This document shows, piece by piece, positions 38,426 through 47,482 of a stretch of 64,000 nt of DNA. The notes under the pieces were generated by a model that searched no databases, was not told the origin of the DNA, and saw only the letters and a program-made list of their open reading frames with translations. Origin of the DNA: Pontitalea aquivivens. Its GTDB lineage: Bacteria; Pseudomonadota; Alphaproteobacteria; Rhodobacterales; Rhodobacteraceae. Location of the stretch: contig NZ_JBKFEY010000008.1 in assembly GCF_046507575.1 (NCBI RefSeq), positions 1 through 64,000 of the forward strand, given 5' to 3'. The position numbers and the translations under genes were made by a program. Numbering within the stretch: the first letter of the stretch is position 1; every line of letters starts with the position of its first letter.

Positions 38426-39442
38426 TCAGCCGCCGGTATGGCTCATGTGGCGCGATACCTGGCCCGCGACATGCTGGCGCGAATAGTCGAAGTCATGCCC
38501 CTTGGGCTTGCGCGCGATGGCGGCACGGATCGCGGCGATCAGGGCGGCGTCATCGGCGCTGGCGCGCAGCGGCGCGCGCAGATCGGCCATGTCTTCCTGG
38601 CCCAGGCACATGAACAGCTCGCCCGTGCAGGTGACGCGCACCCGGTTGCAGCTTTCGCAGAAATTATGCGTGAGCGGCGTGATGAAGCCGATCTTCTGCC
38701 CCGTTTCGTCCAGCCGGACATAGCGCGCGGGCCCGCCGGTGCGATCCGTCAGGTCGGTCAGCGTAAAGCGTTCGGCCAGCCGCGCGCGCAGATCCTTCAG
38801 CGGCCAGTACTGATCCAGCCGCATTTCCTCGCCCATTTCGCCCATCGGCATGACCTCGATGAAGGTCAGGTCATGGCCTTCGGCCCCGCACCAGTCGACC
38901 AGGCCGAACAGCTCATCTTCATTGAAGCCTTTCAGCGCGACCGCGTTGATCTTGACGCGCATCCCCGCGGCACTGGCGGCGCGGATGCCGTCAAGCACCT
39001 GCGGGAGCCGGCCCCAGCGGGTGATCCGGGCAAATTTCGCCTCATCCAGCGTGTCGAGCGAGACGTTGATCCGCCGCACCCCCACCGCCGCCAGATCGGC
39101 GGCAAAGCGGGTCAGCTGGCTGCCATTCGTGGTCAGCGTCAGTTCCGTCAGCGCGCCCGTGTCCAGATGGCGCGCGACCTTGCGGAAAAAGGTTATGATG
39201 TCCTTGCGCACCAGCGGTTCCCCCCCGGTGATGCGCAGTTTCTTTACCCCCAGCCCGATGAAGGCGCTGCACAGCCGGTCAAGTTCTTCCAGTGTCAGCA
39301 GGTCCTTTTTCGGCAGGAACTGCATGTGTTCGGCCATGCAATAGGTGCAGCGGAAATCGCACCTGTCGGTGACCGACACCCGCAGATAGGTGATCGGACG
39401 GGCGAAGGGATCGACAAGCGGGGGGGCGGGGGGCTGCATCAT
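38426..39442 (-). CDS. moaA: GTP 3',8-cyclase (molybdenum cofactor biosynthesis)
   Basis: 338 residues; radical SAM enzyme converting GTP to (8S)-3',8-cyclo-7,8-dihydroguanosine 5'-triphosphate. The N-terminal CxxxCxxC cluster is C28, C32 and C35 (TDRCDFRCTYC). The C-terminal cluster is in NFCESCNRVRVTCTGELFMCL. The protein ends in Gly-Gly, a tail essential in the family. Other conserved points are GGEPLVRKD and SLDTLDEAKF. No other moa gene is adjacent. Confidence 0.96.
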   Translation of the reverse strand: MMQPPAPPLVDPFARPITYLRVSVTDRCDFRCTYCMAEHMQFLPKKDLLTLEELDRLCSAFIGLGVKKLRITGGEPLVRKDIITFFRKVARHLDTGALTELTLTTNGSQLTRFAADLAAVGVRRINVSLDTLDEAKFARITRWGRLPQVLDGIRAASAAGMRVKINAVALKGFNEDELFGLVDWCGAEGHDLTFIEVMPMGEMGEEMRLDQYWPLKDLRARLAERFTLTDLTDRTGGPARYVRLDETGQKIGFITPLTHNFCESCNRVRVTCTGELFMCLGQEDMADLRAPLRASADDAALIAAIRAAIARKPKGHDFDYSRQHVAGQVSRHMSHTGG

Positions 39443-39599
39443 GCCGACAAGTTAGGTCTGTGGGGACCGCACAGCAAGGGCGAAACTGTCGTGCCATGCC
39501 TGTCGTGCCATGCCTGGCGCGACTGTCCCGCGCGATTGTCCGCGCCGGGCAAAGCGGTTAGCCTTTCGGGAATGCCGCGCAAGGAAAGGGATGCCTGCC

Positions 39600-40085
39600 A
39601 TGACCAAAGCCACCGTTGCCGCCGCGCTTGGCGCGCTGATCGTGCTGTCGGCCTGTGCGCAGGGGCCGCTTGCGGGCCTGCGCCCGGCCGATGCGGTGAC
39701 GCCCGCCGTGGCGCCGCCTGCGGCACCGCTGCCCGTGCCGATCCCGAAACCCGCCGCGCGCACGGTCGAGGATTTCGACACCACCACCGCCGCGCAGCGC
39801 GCCGCCGCCGCAAAGCCCGCCCCGGGGGCCGAGACGCGGCTGGGTGCGACGGTGGCAAGCCTGGGCAACCCCGCCGATCCCGGATTCTGGCTGCGCACGC
39901 CGCTTGCGCGCGCCGAAACACCGGGCCGGATCGAGCATGCCGCAACCGGCGCCTCGGCGCAGGTCACGCTGTTGCCGATGCCGGGGGCGGCTGCAGGCGC
40001 GGGCAGCCGGATTTCCCTTCCCGCGCTGCGGCTTCTGGGCCTGCCGCTGACGGCGTTGCCCGAACTGGTGGTTTACGCGCGTTAG
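39600..40085 (+). CDS. Small proline- and alanine-rich lipoprotein
   Basis: 161 residues with a type II signal peptide and lipobox LSAC (Cys near residue 18). It is rich in Ala and Pro. A conserved-looking core runs from LGNPADPGFWLRTPL to STRISLPALRLLGLPL-like text near the C-terminus (SRISLPALRLLGLPL). It may begin 9 nt earlier at 39591 (MPAMTK), where AAGGA is better placed. It is convergent with xthA. I recognise the pattern of rhodobacteral hypothetical lipoproteins but know no function. Confidence 0.75.
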   Translation: MTKATVAAALGALIVLSACAQGPLAGLRPADAVTPAVAPPAAPLPVPIPKPAARTVEDFDTTTAAQRAAAAKPAPGAETRLGATVASLGNPADPGFWLRTPLARAETPGRIEHAATGASAQVTLLPMPGAAAGAGSRISLPALRLLGLPLTALPELVVYAR

Positions 40086-40112
40086 GCGGCGCGGCGGGGC
40101 CGGGGCCGCGGA

Positions 40113-40892
40113 TCAGGCGTCAAGATCTATCCAGACCGGGACGTGGTCGGATGGCTTGTCACCGGCCCGCACCTCGCGGTCGATGCCCGCGTCGCGCAAC
40201 AGATCGGCCGCCTGGGGCGACAGCAGCAGATGGTCGATGCGGATGCCGTTGTTGCGCTGCCAGGCACCGGCCTGATAATCCCAGAAACTGTAATGCCCCG
40301 GCCCCTGCACCCGGGCACGGAAGGCATCGGTGAAGCCAAGGTTCACAATGCGCCGGAACGCGGCCCGGCTTTGCGGCAGCGCCAGCGCATCTTCGCGCCA
40401 GGCGTCGGGGCGGGCGGCATCCTCATCCTGGGGGATGACGTTGTAATCGCCCGCCAGAACCACCGGATCTTCGGTGGCCAGAAGGGCGGCGGCATGGGCG
40501 CGCATACGGTCCATCCAGGCCAGTTTATAGTCATATTTCGGCCCCGGCGCGGGGTTGCCATTGGGCAGATACAGCCCCGCCACGCGGATCGCGCGGTCCC
40601 CGATCACCGTGGCCTCGATCCAGCGGGCCTGGTCGTCGGCGTCATCACCGGGCAGGCCGCGGGTCACATCCTCCAGCGGCAGGCGCGACAGGATCGCCAC
40701 CCCGTTGAAACTTTTCTGGCCATGGGTTTCCACGCGATAGCCCATGTCCTCAAAGATTTCCCGCGGGAAAGCCTCATCCACCGACTTGATTTCCTGCAGC
40801 AGGGCGACATCGGGGCGGGCCTCGGCCAGCCAGGCGGGCAGGGCCTCAAGGCGCGCCTTGATCCCGTTGATGTTGAAGGTGGCGATTTTCAT
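40113..40892 (-). CDS. xthA: Exodeoxyribonuclease III
   Basis: 259 residues starting MKIATFNINGIKARL. EEP-fold motifs in order: LLQEIKSVDEAFP, YLPNGNP, GDYNVIP, and the catalytic SDHVPVWIDLDA C-terminus. AP endonuclease/3'-5' exonuclease acting in base-excision repair. The start is chosen by family; upstream frame is non-homologous. It lies 27 bp from the convergent lipoprotein gene stop. Confidence 0.95.
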   Translation of the reverse strand: MKIATFNINGIKARLEALPAWLAEARPDVALLQEIKSVDEAFPREIFEDMGYRVETHGQKSFNGVAILSRLPLEDVTRGLPGDDADDQARWIEATVIGDRAIRVAGLYLPNGNPAPGPKYDYKLAWMDRMRAHAAALLATEDPVVLAGDYNVIPQDEDAARPDAWREDALALPQSRAAFRRIVNLGFTDAFRARVQGPGHYSFWDYQAGAWQRNNGIRIDHLLLSPQAADLLRDAGIDREVRAGDKPSDHVPVWIDLDA

Positions 40893-41028
40893 GCAGCTCT
40901 CCCTGCGGCGTGGGGCCTTTCTAGGACGCAGCGCAGGCCTTGCCAAGCGCGCCCGCCCGCGATCTCTGCGCATCAATCGCGGCAAGCGCCCGGCCCGCAG
41001 GCGCCGCAGCGGCCGGCGGACCCGCCCG

Positions 41029-41361
41029 TCACATCGAAAAAGAAATCCCGCAGCCGCAGGATGACGTGGCATTGGGATTTTGCACCACAAAGCGCGCGCC
41101 GATCAGCTCATCGGTGAAATCGATCACCGCATTTTCCAGAAACGGCAACGATATCGGGTCGATCAGCACCCGTTCACCGCCGCCTTCCAGCACCAGATCG
41201 CCCTGGGCCGGGGTATCCTCCAGCTGCAGGTCGTATTGGAACCCCGAACACCCGCCGCCCTCGACCGCGACCCGCAACGCGCGGGGGGTGGCCGCGCCGG
41301 CATTGATCTCGGCCAGCCGGGCAAAGGCACGGGGCGTCACTTTCGGGGGAATGTTCAGCAT
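41029..41361 (-). CDS. A-type iron-sulfur cluster carrier (HesB/IscA/ErpA)
   Basis: 110 residues. The three cluster-binding cysteines are C38 (GGGCSGFQY), C102 and C104 (SCGCG). It carries Fe-S clusters to apoproteins. It is divergent from the dGTPase gene across 74 bp. ErpA is the nearest name, but IscA or SufA cannot be excluded. Confidence 0.93.
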   Translation of the reverse strand: MLNIPPKVTPRAFARLAEINAGAATPRALRVAVEGGGCSGFQYDLQLEDTPAQGDLVLEGGGERVLIDPISLPFLENAVIDFTDELIGARFVVQNPNATSSCGCGISFSM

Positions 41362-41435
41362 CTTCGCACCTGTTCTTTACCTCTTGCTGCGATATAGGAT
41401 GACGCAAAAGACGCGACAAGACGAGGGGCCGGATC

Positions 41436-42623
41436 GTGCTGCAACCTTATGCCTGCCATCCCGCAGCCAGCCGGGGGCGACTGCATGCCGAAAGCATGTC
41501 CACCTTCCGTTCGCCGTTTCAGCGTGACCGGGACCGGATCATCCATTCCAGCGCCTTCCGGCGGCTGAAACACAAGACGCAGGTCTTTGTCGAACACGAA
41601 GGCGATTACTACCGCACCCGTCTGACCCACACGATCGAGGTGGCGCAGGTCGCGCGCACCATCGCCGGTGCCCTGGGCCTGAACACCGACCTGGCCGAGG
41701 CGGTGGCGCTGGCCCATGACCTTGGCCATCCGCCCTTCGGCCATACCGGCGAAGATGCGCTGGCCGCGCTGATGGCGCCCTTTGGCGGGTTCGATCACAA
41801 TGCCCAGGCGATCCGCATCGTCACCCGGCTGGAAAAGCACTACGCAGGCTTTGACGGGCTGAACCTGACCTGGGAAACGCTTGAAGGCATCGCCAAGCAT
41901 AATGGGCCGGTCATCGGGGGGGGCGGCGGGTCACATACCGTACCGGACCGTGCCAGCCTGCCTTATGCGCTGGCCGAATTCGACGCGCAATGGGATCTGG
42001 AACTGACCACCAACGCCAGCGCCGAGGCGCAGGTGGCCGCCGTGGCCGATGATGTCGCCTATAACCACCACGATCTGCACGACGGGTTGCGCGCCGGCCT
42101 GTTCACCGAGACCGACCTGATGGAATTGCCCACCATCGGCCCCTGTTTCGCCGAGGTGGATCGCCTGCACCCGGGCCTTGATCCGATGCGCCGCCGGCAT
42201 GAGGCGTTGCGCCGCATCTTTGGCGTGATGGTCGAGGATGTGATCGCCGTGGCGCAGAACCGGCTGGAAAGCCTGCAACCGCAAAGCGTGGATGACATCC
42301 GCGCGATGGAGGGGCCGATCATCCGCTTTTCCAAGCCGCTCTATCAGAACCTCAAGGCGATCAAGGGCTTTTTGTTCACGCGGATGTATCGCGCGCCCTC
42401 GGTCGTGGTTGAACGGCGCCGTGTCACGGCGATGGTCAACGCGCTGTTCCCGCTGTTTCTGGACGAACCCGACCTGCTGCCCGAGGATTGGCAGCCCGAG
42501 GTCGCCCGCGCGCAAGGGATCGGCCGGACCGAACTGGCCCGGGTCGTGCTGGACTATGTCGCCGGCATGACCGACCGGTTCGCGATCCAGGAATATCACC
42601 GCCTGATCAGCCCCGAGGCCTGA
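41436..42623 (+). CDS. dgt: dGTPase-like HD domain phosphohydrolase
   Basis: 395 residues. HD-domain motifs: RRLKHKTQVF, RTRLTHTIEVAQVARTI, ALAHDLGHPPFGHTGEDAL, and DDVAYNHHDLHDG. The GTG start follows GAGGGG. The family hydrolyses dNTPs (classically dGTP to deoxyguanosine plus triphosphate). It is divergent from the Fe-S carrier gene and followed by a non-coding GC-rich stretch. Confidence 0.93.
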   Translation: MLQPYACHPAASRGRLHAESMSTFRSPFQRDRDRIIHSSAFRRLKHKTQVFVEHEGDYYRTRLTHTIEVAQVARTIAGALGLNTDLAEAVALAHDLGHPPFGHTGEDALAALMAPFGGFDHNAQAIRIVTRLEKHYAGFDGLNLTWETLEGIAKHNGPVIGGGGGSHTVPDRASLPYALAEFDAQWDLELTTNASAEAQVAAVADDVAYNHHDLHDGLRAGLFTETDLMELPTIGPCFAEVDRLHPGLDPMRRRHEALRRIFGVMVEDVIAVAQNRLESLQPQSVDDIRAMEGPIIRFSKPLYQNLKAIKGFLFTRMYRAPSVVVERRRVTAMVNALFPLFLDEPDLLPEDWQPEVARAQGIGRTELARVVLDYVAGMTDRFAIQEYHRLISPEA

Positions 42624-42914
42624 CCGCCCCGGGCCGGTTTGTTCCGTAACGGATTGCCCGGGATCGTGAACAACGCCGGGCCCCCAACCGGCGAAGGCGC
42701 CAGATCCGCCAGGGGACACCGCGCCGCCCGATCCTGGGCCCGGCCCCGTCCTTGCCCCGTCCTTGCCCCGGTCACGCGCCGGGACGGGCCTTGCGCTGCA
42801 CCGGCCCCTATTCCGGTATTTCCGCATCGCGCTGCACGGCGGCGCGGGCAGGCACCCGGTCGCCCATCGCGCGCGCCCCGGGCGGGCGGTCATCCCGCCG
42901 CCCGACCGCATGTC
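42624..42914. other. GC-rich convergent gap with tandem motif
   Basis: These 291 bases hold no supported gene. A short tandem repeat CCCCGTCCTTG occurs twice near 42746-42770. A hairpin at 42879-42904 (CGGGCGG pairing with CCGCCCG, plus a bulged inner stem) lies next to the lipoprotein stop and may be its terminator. Confidence 0.4.
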
Positions 42915-43541
42915 TCAGCCGCCGATGCGTGCAAAGCTGGTGCGGTTGTCTGGCCCAAGGCCCAACCAGCCCGCGGTGGTGGCCGCCAGATGGCCAACTA
43001 CCTGAACGCGCTGGGTGATGCCGCGTGCTTCCATCTGGGTGGCGGCGGTGCCGGTCTGTCCCGGGAAATCGGCCGCAACCGCCTGCGCGGGCACGATCAC
43101 CGCACCGTTGCGCGCATCGACCACCTCGATCGTGTAGCGGATATCATAGACACCCGTGCCGGCGGGCGCCGAGCGGCGCGATTTTTCGTTCAGCGCATGG
43201 AACGTCTGCAGCGTCACGCGGAAGCGGACGCGCTGCTTGCCGTTCAGCCCGGCTGCGCCGTGCGTGATCCCCTCACGCAGCAGCCGCGCGACCTGCGCGC
43301 GCCGGTCGCCAAAGGGTTCACCCTGCCAGACGATGTCTGCCTTGGGCACATAGACCGTGTTGTCTTCGGAAACCGACAGCGTTTCGGGAACGGTCACATC
43401 CACCCCGGCCAGCCGCCAGTCCTTTGCCGAAGCCCCGACCGGTTCATAGCTGGTCATCCAGGCGCTGCCGCACCCCGCCAACACCGCAAGCGCGCCCAGT
43501 CCCAGACCAATCACGGCACGCCGACTGAAATTGCCACTCAT
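42915..43541 (-). CDS. Lipoprotein of unknown function
   Basis: 208 residues with a twin-Arg-containing, type II-like signal peptide (SRRAVIGLGLGALAVLAGC), lipobox LAGC at about residue 24. The mature part carries VDVTVPETLSVSEDNTVYVPKADIVW, an R/Q-rich helix, and a beta segment TGVYDIRYTIEVVDA. It resembles rhodobacteral lipoproteins annotated only as a domain of unknown function. It is 104 nt downstream of prfC on the same strand. Role unknown. Confidence 0.82.
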   Translation of the reverse strand: MSGNFSRRAVIGLGLGALAVLAGCGSAWMTSYEPVGASAKDWRLAGVDVTVPETLSVSEDNTVYVPKADIVWQGEPFGDRRAQVARLLREGITHGAAGLNGKQRVRFRVTLQTFHALNEKSRRSAPAGTGVYDIRYTIEVVDARNGAVIVPAQAVAADFPGQTGTAATQMEARGITQRVQVVGHLAATTAGWLGLGPDNRTSFARIGG

Positions 43542-43645
43542 ACAAACCTCTCAAATTACAGGAACTGGCGGTCCTTTAGCGAAGAAGCTTGTGAAAATCC
43601 ACTTCTTTCAGGTTGACTTCGGGGCAATTCCCCCGTCAGCCCCGG

Positions 43646-45241
43646 TTATTGCATCATTTCCTTGGTCGCGTTCAGCGCGATGCCGGGATAATCGCGGATC
43701 ACGCGGTCGATGTCCCACTGCAACCGCGTCAGGAACACGATATCGCCGTCATGGTCGGTCGAAATGTGCTGCTTGTTGGCCTGCACCATCCGTTCGACTG
43801 CCGCGCAATCGCCCTGCACCCAGCGCGCCGAGGTGAACTGCGACGGCTCGAACCGCACCGGAATGCCATATTCGATACCGATCCGGCTGGCCAGCACCTC
43901 GAACTGCAGCGCGCCCACCACACCTACGACAAAGCCCGATCCGATCATCGGCTTGAACACCTTGGCGGCACCTTCCTCGGCGAATTGCATCAGCGCCTTT
44001 TCCAGATGCTTGCCCTTCATCGGGTCGGTGGACCGGACCGATTGCAGCAGTTCGGGCGCAAAACTGGGGATGCCGGTAAAGCGCAGCGCCTCACCCTCGG
44101 TCAGCGCATCGCCAATGCGCAGTTGCCCGTGGTTCGGAATGCCGATGATGTCGCCCGCCCAGGCCTCTTCGGCCAGCTCGCGGTCGGCGGCCAGGAACAG
44201 CACCGGGTTCGTCACCGCCATCGGCTTTTTGCTGCGCACATGCAACAGCTTCATCCCGCGCGTGAAATGCCCCGAAACCATGCGCACAAAGGCCACCCGG
44301 TCGCGGTGCTTGGGGTCCATGTTGGCCTGCACCTTGAAGACAAAGCCGGTGACGGGCTTTTCCTCGGGCGCCACGTCGCGCTCGGCCGCCTTCTGCACCT
44401 GCGGTTGCGGCCCGTATTCGCCGATGCCGTCCATCAGCTCCCTGACGCCAAAGGAATTGATCGCGGATCCGAACCAGATCGGCGTCATGTGCCCCTCAAG
44501 AAAGGCCTGGCGGTCGAAGGCGGGCAGCAATTCGCGCGCCATCTCCAGTTCCTCGCGCAGCTTTTCCAGCTGCCCGGCAGGGACATGTTCGGCCAGCTTC
44601 GGGTCGTCCAGGCCGTCGATCTTGATCGACTCCGCCACCCGGTTGCGGTCGGCCCGGTCGATCAGCTCCAGCCGGTCGTGCAGGATGTCATAGCAGCCCA
44701 GGAAATCGCGGCCCATCCCGATCGGCCAGCTGGCGGGGGCCACGTCGATGGCCAGGTTTTCCTGGATCTCGTCGATGATCTCGAAGGTGTCGCGCGCCTC
44801 GCGGTCCATCTTGTTGCAAAAGGTCAGGATCGGCAGGTCGCGCAGCCGGCATACCTCGAACAGCTTGCGGGTCTGGCTTTCCACCCCCTTGGCACCGTCG
44901 ATCACCATGATCGCCGCATCAACGGCCGTCAGCGTGCGGTAGGTATCTTCGGAAAAATCCGAGTGGCCGGGCGTATCCACCAGATTGAAGCGGAACGCGC
45001 GATAGTCGAACGACATCGCCGAGGCGGAAACCGAAATCCCGCGGTCCTGCTCCATCTTCATGAAGTCCGACCGCGTGCGCCGCGCCTCGCCCTTGGCGCG
45101 CACCTGGCCCGCCATCTGGATCGCGCCGCCGAACAGCAGGAACTTTTCGGTCAGCGTGGTTTTCCCGGCATCCGGGTGCGCGATGATCGCAAAGGTCCGG
45201 CGGCGGGCGATTTCGGCGGGAAGATCGGGTCTGTTGCTCAT
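43646..45241 (-). CDS. prfC: Peptide chain release factor 3
   Basis: 531 residues, full length. GTPase motifs: G1 AHPDAGKTTL, G2 region RGISVSASAMSF, G3 DTPGH, G4 NKMDREARD. The C-terminal RF3 domain has GIPSFAPELLQSVRSTDPMK and SRIGIEYGIPVRFEPSQFTSAR-like text. It recycles RF1/RF2 from the ribosome after peptide release. Confidence 0.96.
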   Translation of the reverse strand: MSNRPDLPAEIARRRTFAIIAHPDAGKTTLTEKFLLFGGAIQMAGQVRAKGEARRTRSDFMKMEQDRGISVSASAMSFDYRAFRFNLVDTPGHSDFSEDTYRTLTAVDAAIMVIDGAKGVESQTRKLFEVCRLRDLPILTFCNKMDREARDTFEIIDEIQENLAIDVAPASWPIGMGRDFLGCYDILHDRLELIDRADRNRVAESIKIDGLDDPKLAEHVPAGQLEKLREELEMARELLPAFDRQAFLEGHMTPIWFGSAINSFGVRELMDGIGEYGPQPQVQKAAERDVAPEEKPVTGFVFKVQANMDPKHRDRVAFVRMVSGHFTRGMKLLHVRSKKPMAVTNPVLFLAADRELAEEAWAGDIIGIPNHGQLRIGDALTEGEALRFTGIPSFAPELLQSVRSTDPMKGKHLEKALMQFAEEGAAKVFKPMIGSGFVVGVVGALQFEVLASRIGIEYGIPVRFEPSQFTSARWVQGDCAAVERMVQANKQHISTDHDGDIVFLTRLQWDIDRVIRDYPGIALNATKEMMQ

Positions 45242-45308
45242 GCGCGCCCTTTAGCGCGCCCCCGCCGCCCGCGCAATCGCCCAGATCGCCAAAGCCGCGC
45301 CTGCCTGC

Positions 45309-45397
45309 TTCGGCTTTGCGAAAATATCCTCGGGGGGGGACGTGGCCGGCCCCCGGCACGGGGGCGGGCTGCGGCCCGGGGGGCAGACAGCCCCCCG
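45309..45397 (-). repeat. Composite repeat copy a (box plus G/C hairpin)
   Basis: Box TTCGGCTTTGCGAAAATATC plus TCGGGGG (45309-45336) followed by the hairpin CGGGGGGC-AGACA-GCCCCCCG (45377-45397). It lies between prfC and the Hint-domain gene, reverse orientation to copies b, d and e. Confidence 0.8.
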
Positions 45398-45423
45398 CCC
45401 GGGTCACCGCCCGCGCGCGCCCC

Positions 45424-46449
45424 TCAGTCCCCCGCGCGGCGGCGAAACAGCGTGTCCAGCCCCACGCGCGCCAGCGTCTCGCGCCCGGCCTCGGTGCTGA
45501 AATGCGGCTTGTGGTTCAGCCCCGGCAGGCGGCTGCGGATTTCCGCTGTCAGATCGCCGGGCAACAGGCCCAGCGTCGCCTCGGTCACCATCAGGCTTTC
45601 GCAGGGGATGCCTTCGGCATAGATGATCTCATGCCGGTCAAAGACCAGCGCGTGATAATCGACATAGCCGCCTTCGCGCCGCCAGACCTTGCCGTCATCG
45701 ACCAGATGCTTGGCCTGCACCAGAACCTCGGCGGTGCGGCCGATGCGCTGTTTGCCGCGCCGGTACAGAAAGATGCGGTGATGCGGGCTGACGATCAGAT
45801 CGCCCTCATTGCCCAGCGTGCCGGCCGAAATCACCACCGGGGCAAAGGACCCCAGCGCCCGCAATGTCGCCCGCGCCACAAGCCGCAGCGGCTGCGCGCC
45901 GTGATCGCGCGTCAGGATCGCATCGCCCGGCCGCAGGCTTTCGATCGGGCGCCGTGCGCCGCCCGCCAGCGTGATCATCGTGCCCGTGGTGAAGGCCACA
46001 CAGACCAGATCGGCCAGCCGCACATCGCGCGGCGCGTTGTCGGTTTCGATCAGCGTGTAATCCATGCGCGGCGCGATGGGCGACATCGGCAGGATGCACA
46101 GCCGCCCGCTGCCGGTGTTGCGCAACAGCAGGATATCCACCCCGTCGCCATCGGGGGCCATCATCACATGGCGCGCGACCAGCTCGATCCGGTCGCCTGC
46201 ACGGCCCAGCTCTGACCCCGGCGCCACCACCTGCACGCCCCCCGGTGCGCCATCGGCGGCCAGCAACATCCGGCGCGGGCGCGCCTCGCGGTCCAGCTGA
46301 TAGACATCGCCCGCCTCGCATTCGGGGGGCGGGCCGACCGGATCGCCGTGATTGGCCCCCGAGGTCACGCGGAAATCCGCCGCCTCGAAGACATGCACCC
46401 GGCGCGCGGGCGGCGGGCTGTCTGGGCGCGCGGGCGGGGCGGGCGACAT
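45424..46449 (-). CDS. Hint-domain protein
   Basis: 341 residues from MSPAPPARP. A Hint (hedgehog/intein-type) domain occupies about 165-300: VCVAFTTGTMITLAGGARRPIESLRPGDAILTRDHG, then HRIFLYRRGKQRIG and YHALVFDRHEIIYAEGI. Such proteins may self-process, but here the usual catalytic Cys equivalent is in VCVAF, and no clear downstream extein is present. They are common and abundant in Rhodobacterales with no firm role. The 5' third is variable. Position between prfC and an SDR suggests no pathway. Confidence 0.82.
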   Translation of the reverse strand: MSPAPPARPDSPPPARRVHVFEAADFRVTSGANHGDPVGPPPECEAGDVYQLDREARPRRMLLAADGAPGGVQVVAPGSELGRAGDRIELVARHVMMAPDGDGVDILLLRNTGSGRLCILPMSPIAPRMDYTLIETDNAPRDVRLADLVCVAFTTGTMITLAGGARRPIESLRPGDAILTRDHGAQPLRLVARATLRALGSFAPVVISAGTLGNEGDLIVSPHHRIFLYRRGKQRIGRTAEVLVQAKHLVDDGKVWRREGGYVDYHALVFDRHEIIYAEGIPCESLMVTEATLGLLPGDLTAEIRSRLPGLNHKPHFSTEAGRETLARVGLDTLFRRRAGD

Positions 46450-46615
46450 CGGCTGCGGCCTTCTGCAAGGGGCTTGGGGAACATTCTTCTGCCCGGTAAA
46501 TCCGATTACCGCCCCGTGCGTCAAGCACCGCACGCCCGATACGCGCCATCACGATCTTTTGTCCGCCGCGCGCCGGTGCTAGGCAGGGGCGGAACATTTG
46601 CAGGGGAGCATCAGG

Positions 46616-47395
46616 ATGGATCTTGGCATCAGGGGCAAGCGTGCGCTGGTCTGCGCGGGGTCGAAGGGGCTGGGGCGCGGCTGCGCCGAGGCGCTGGCGG
46701 CGGCCGGGGTGGAACTGGTTCTGAACGCCCGGGGCACGCCCGCGCTGGAAGCAACGGCCGAAGCGATCCGCCAGGCCCATGGCGTGCCGGTCACCGCGAT
46801 CGCGGCCGACATCACCACCGAATCGGGCCGCGCCGAGGTGCTGGCCGCGGCGGGCGGGGTGGATATCCTTGTCACCAACGCAGGCGGGCCCCCGCCCGGC
46901 CTGTGGTCGGATTGGTCGCGCGACGATTTCATCGCGGCGCTGGATGCCAACATGCTGACCCCGATCGCGCTGATGCAGGCCTGCCTGCCGGGCATGATCG
47001 CGCAGGGCTGGGGGCGGGTGGTCAACATCACCTCGCAATCGGTGCGCGCGCCGATCCCGCAGCTGGGGCTGTCCAATTCGGCCCGGGCGGGGCTGACGGG
47101 ATTTGTCGCGGGCACCGCGCGCCAGGTCGCCCGGCATGGCGTGACGATCAACAACCTGCTGCCCGGCATCCACGCCACCGACCGCGCGATCGCGCTGGAT
47201 GGCGGGGTGGCCAGGGACCAGGGCCTCACGCTGGAAGAAGCCGCCGCGCGCCGCGCCGCGACGATCCCCGCGCGCCGCTATGGCACGGCGGCCGAATTCG
47301 GCGCCACCTGTGCCTTCCTGTGTTCGGCGCATGCGGGCTTTATCGTGGGGCAGAACATCCTGGCCGATGGCGGGGCCACCAATCTCACGATTTAG
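46616..47395 (+). CDS. SDR family oxidoreductase with altered active site
   Basis: 259 residues: Rossmann motif CAGSKGLGRG, NAGG, and the Ser in NITSQS (about residue 140). Where classical SDRs have YxxxK, the sequence is LSNSARAGL, so the catalytic Tyr and Lys appear replaced by Ser/Asn and Arg. The C-terminal half (ADGGATNLTI) is normal. This fits the atypical FabG-like group found in several bacteria. The reaction is uncertain and may not be standard carbonyl reduction. Confidence 0.87.
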   Translation: MDLGIRGKRALVCAGSKGLGRGCAEALAAAGVELVLNARGTPALEATAEAIRQAHGVPVTAIAADITTESGRAEVLAAAGGVDILVTNAGGPPPGLWSDWSRDDFIAALDANMLTPIALMQACLPGMIAQGWGRVVNITSQSVRAPIPQLGLSNSARAGLTGFVAGTARQVARHGVTINNLLPGIHATDRAIALDGGVARDQGLTLEEAAARRAATIPARRYGTAAEFGATCAFLCSAHAGFIVGQNILADGGATNLTI

Positions 47396-47482
47396 GATCG
47401 GCCGCCGCGGGGGCCGGTGCTTGCACAGCCCGGCCGGGCCTGCTATCCCGAACGTAACCTGACCGTTCCAATCGGAATATCG

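Noticed and set aside
42639..43616. Plus-strand open frame opposite the DUF-like lipoprotein
   Set aside because: Antisense to a lipoprotein with a clear signal peptide and lipobox; the translation has no family features.
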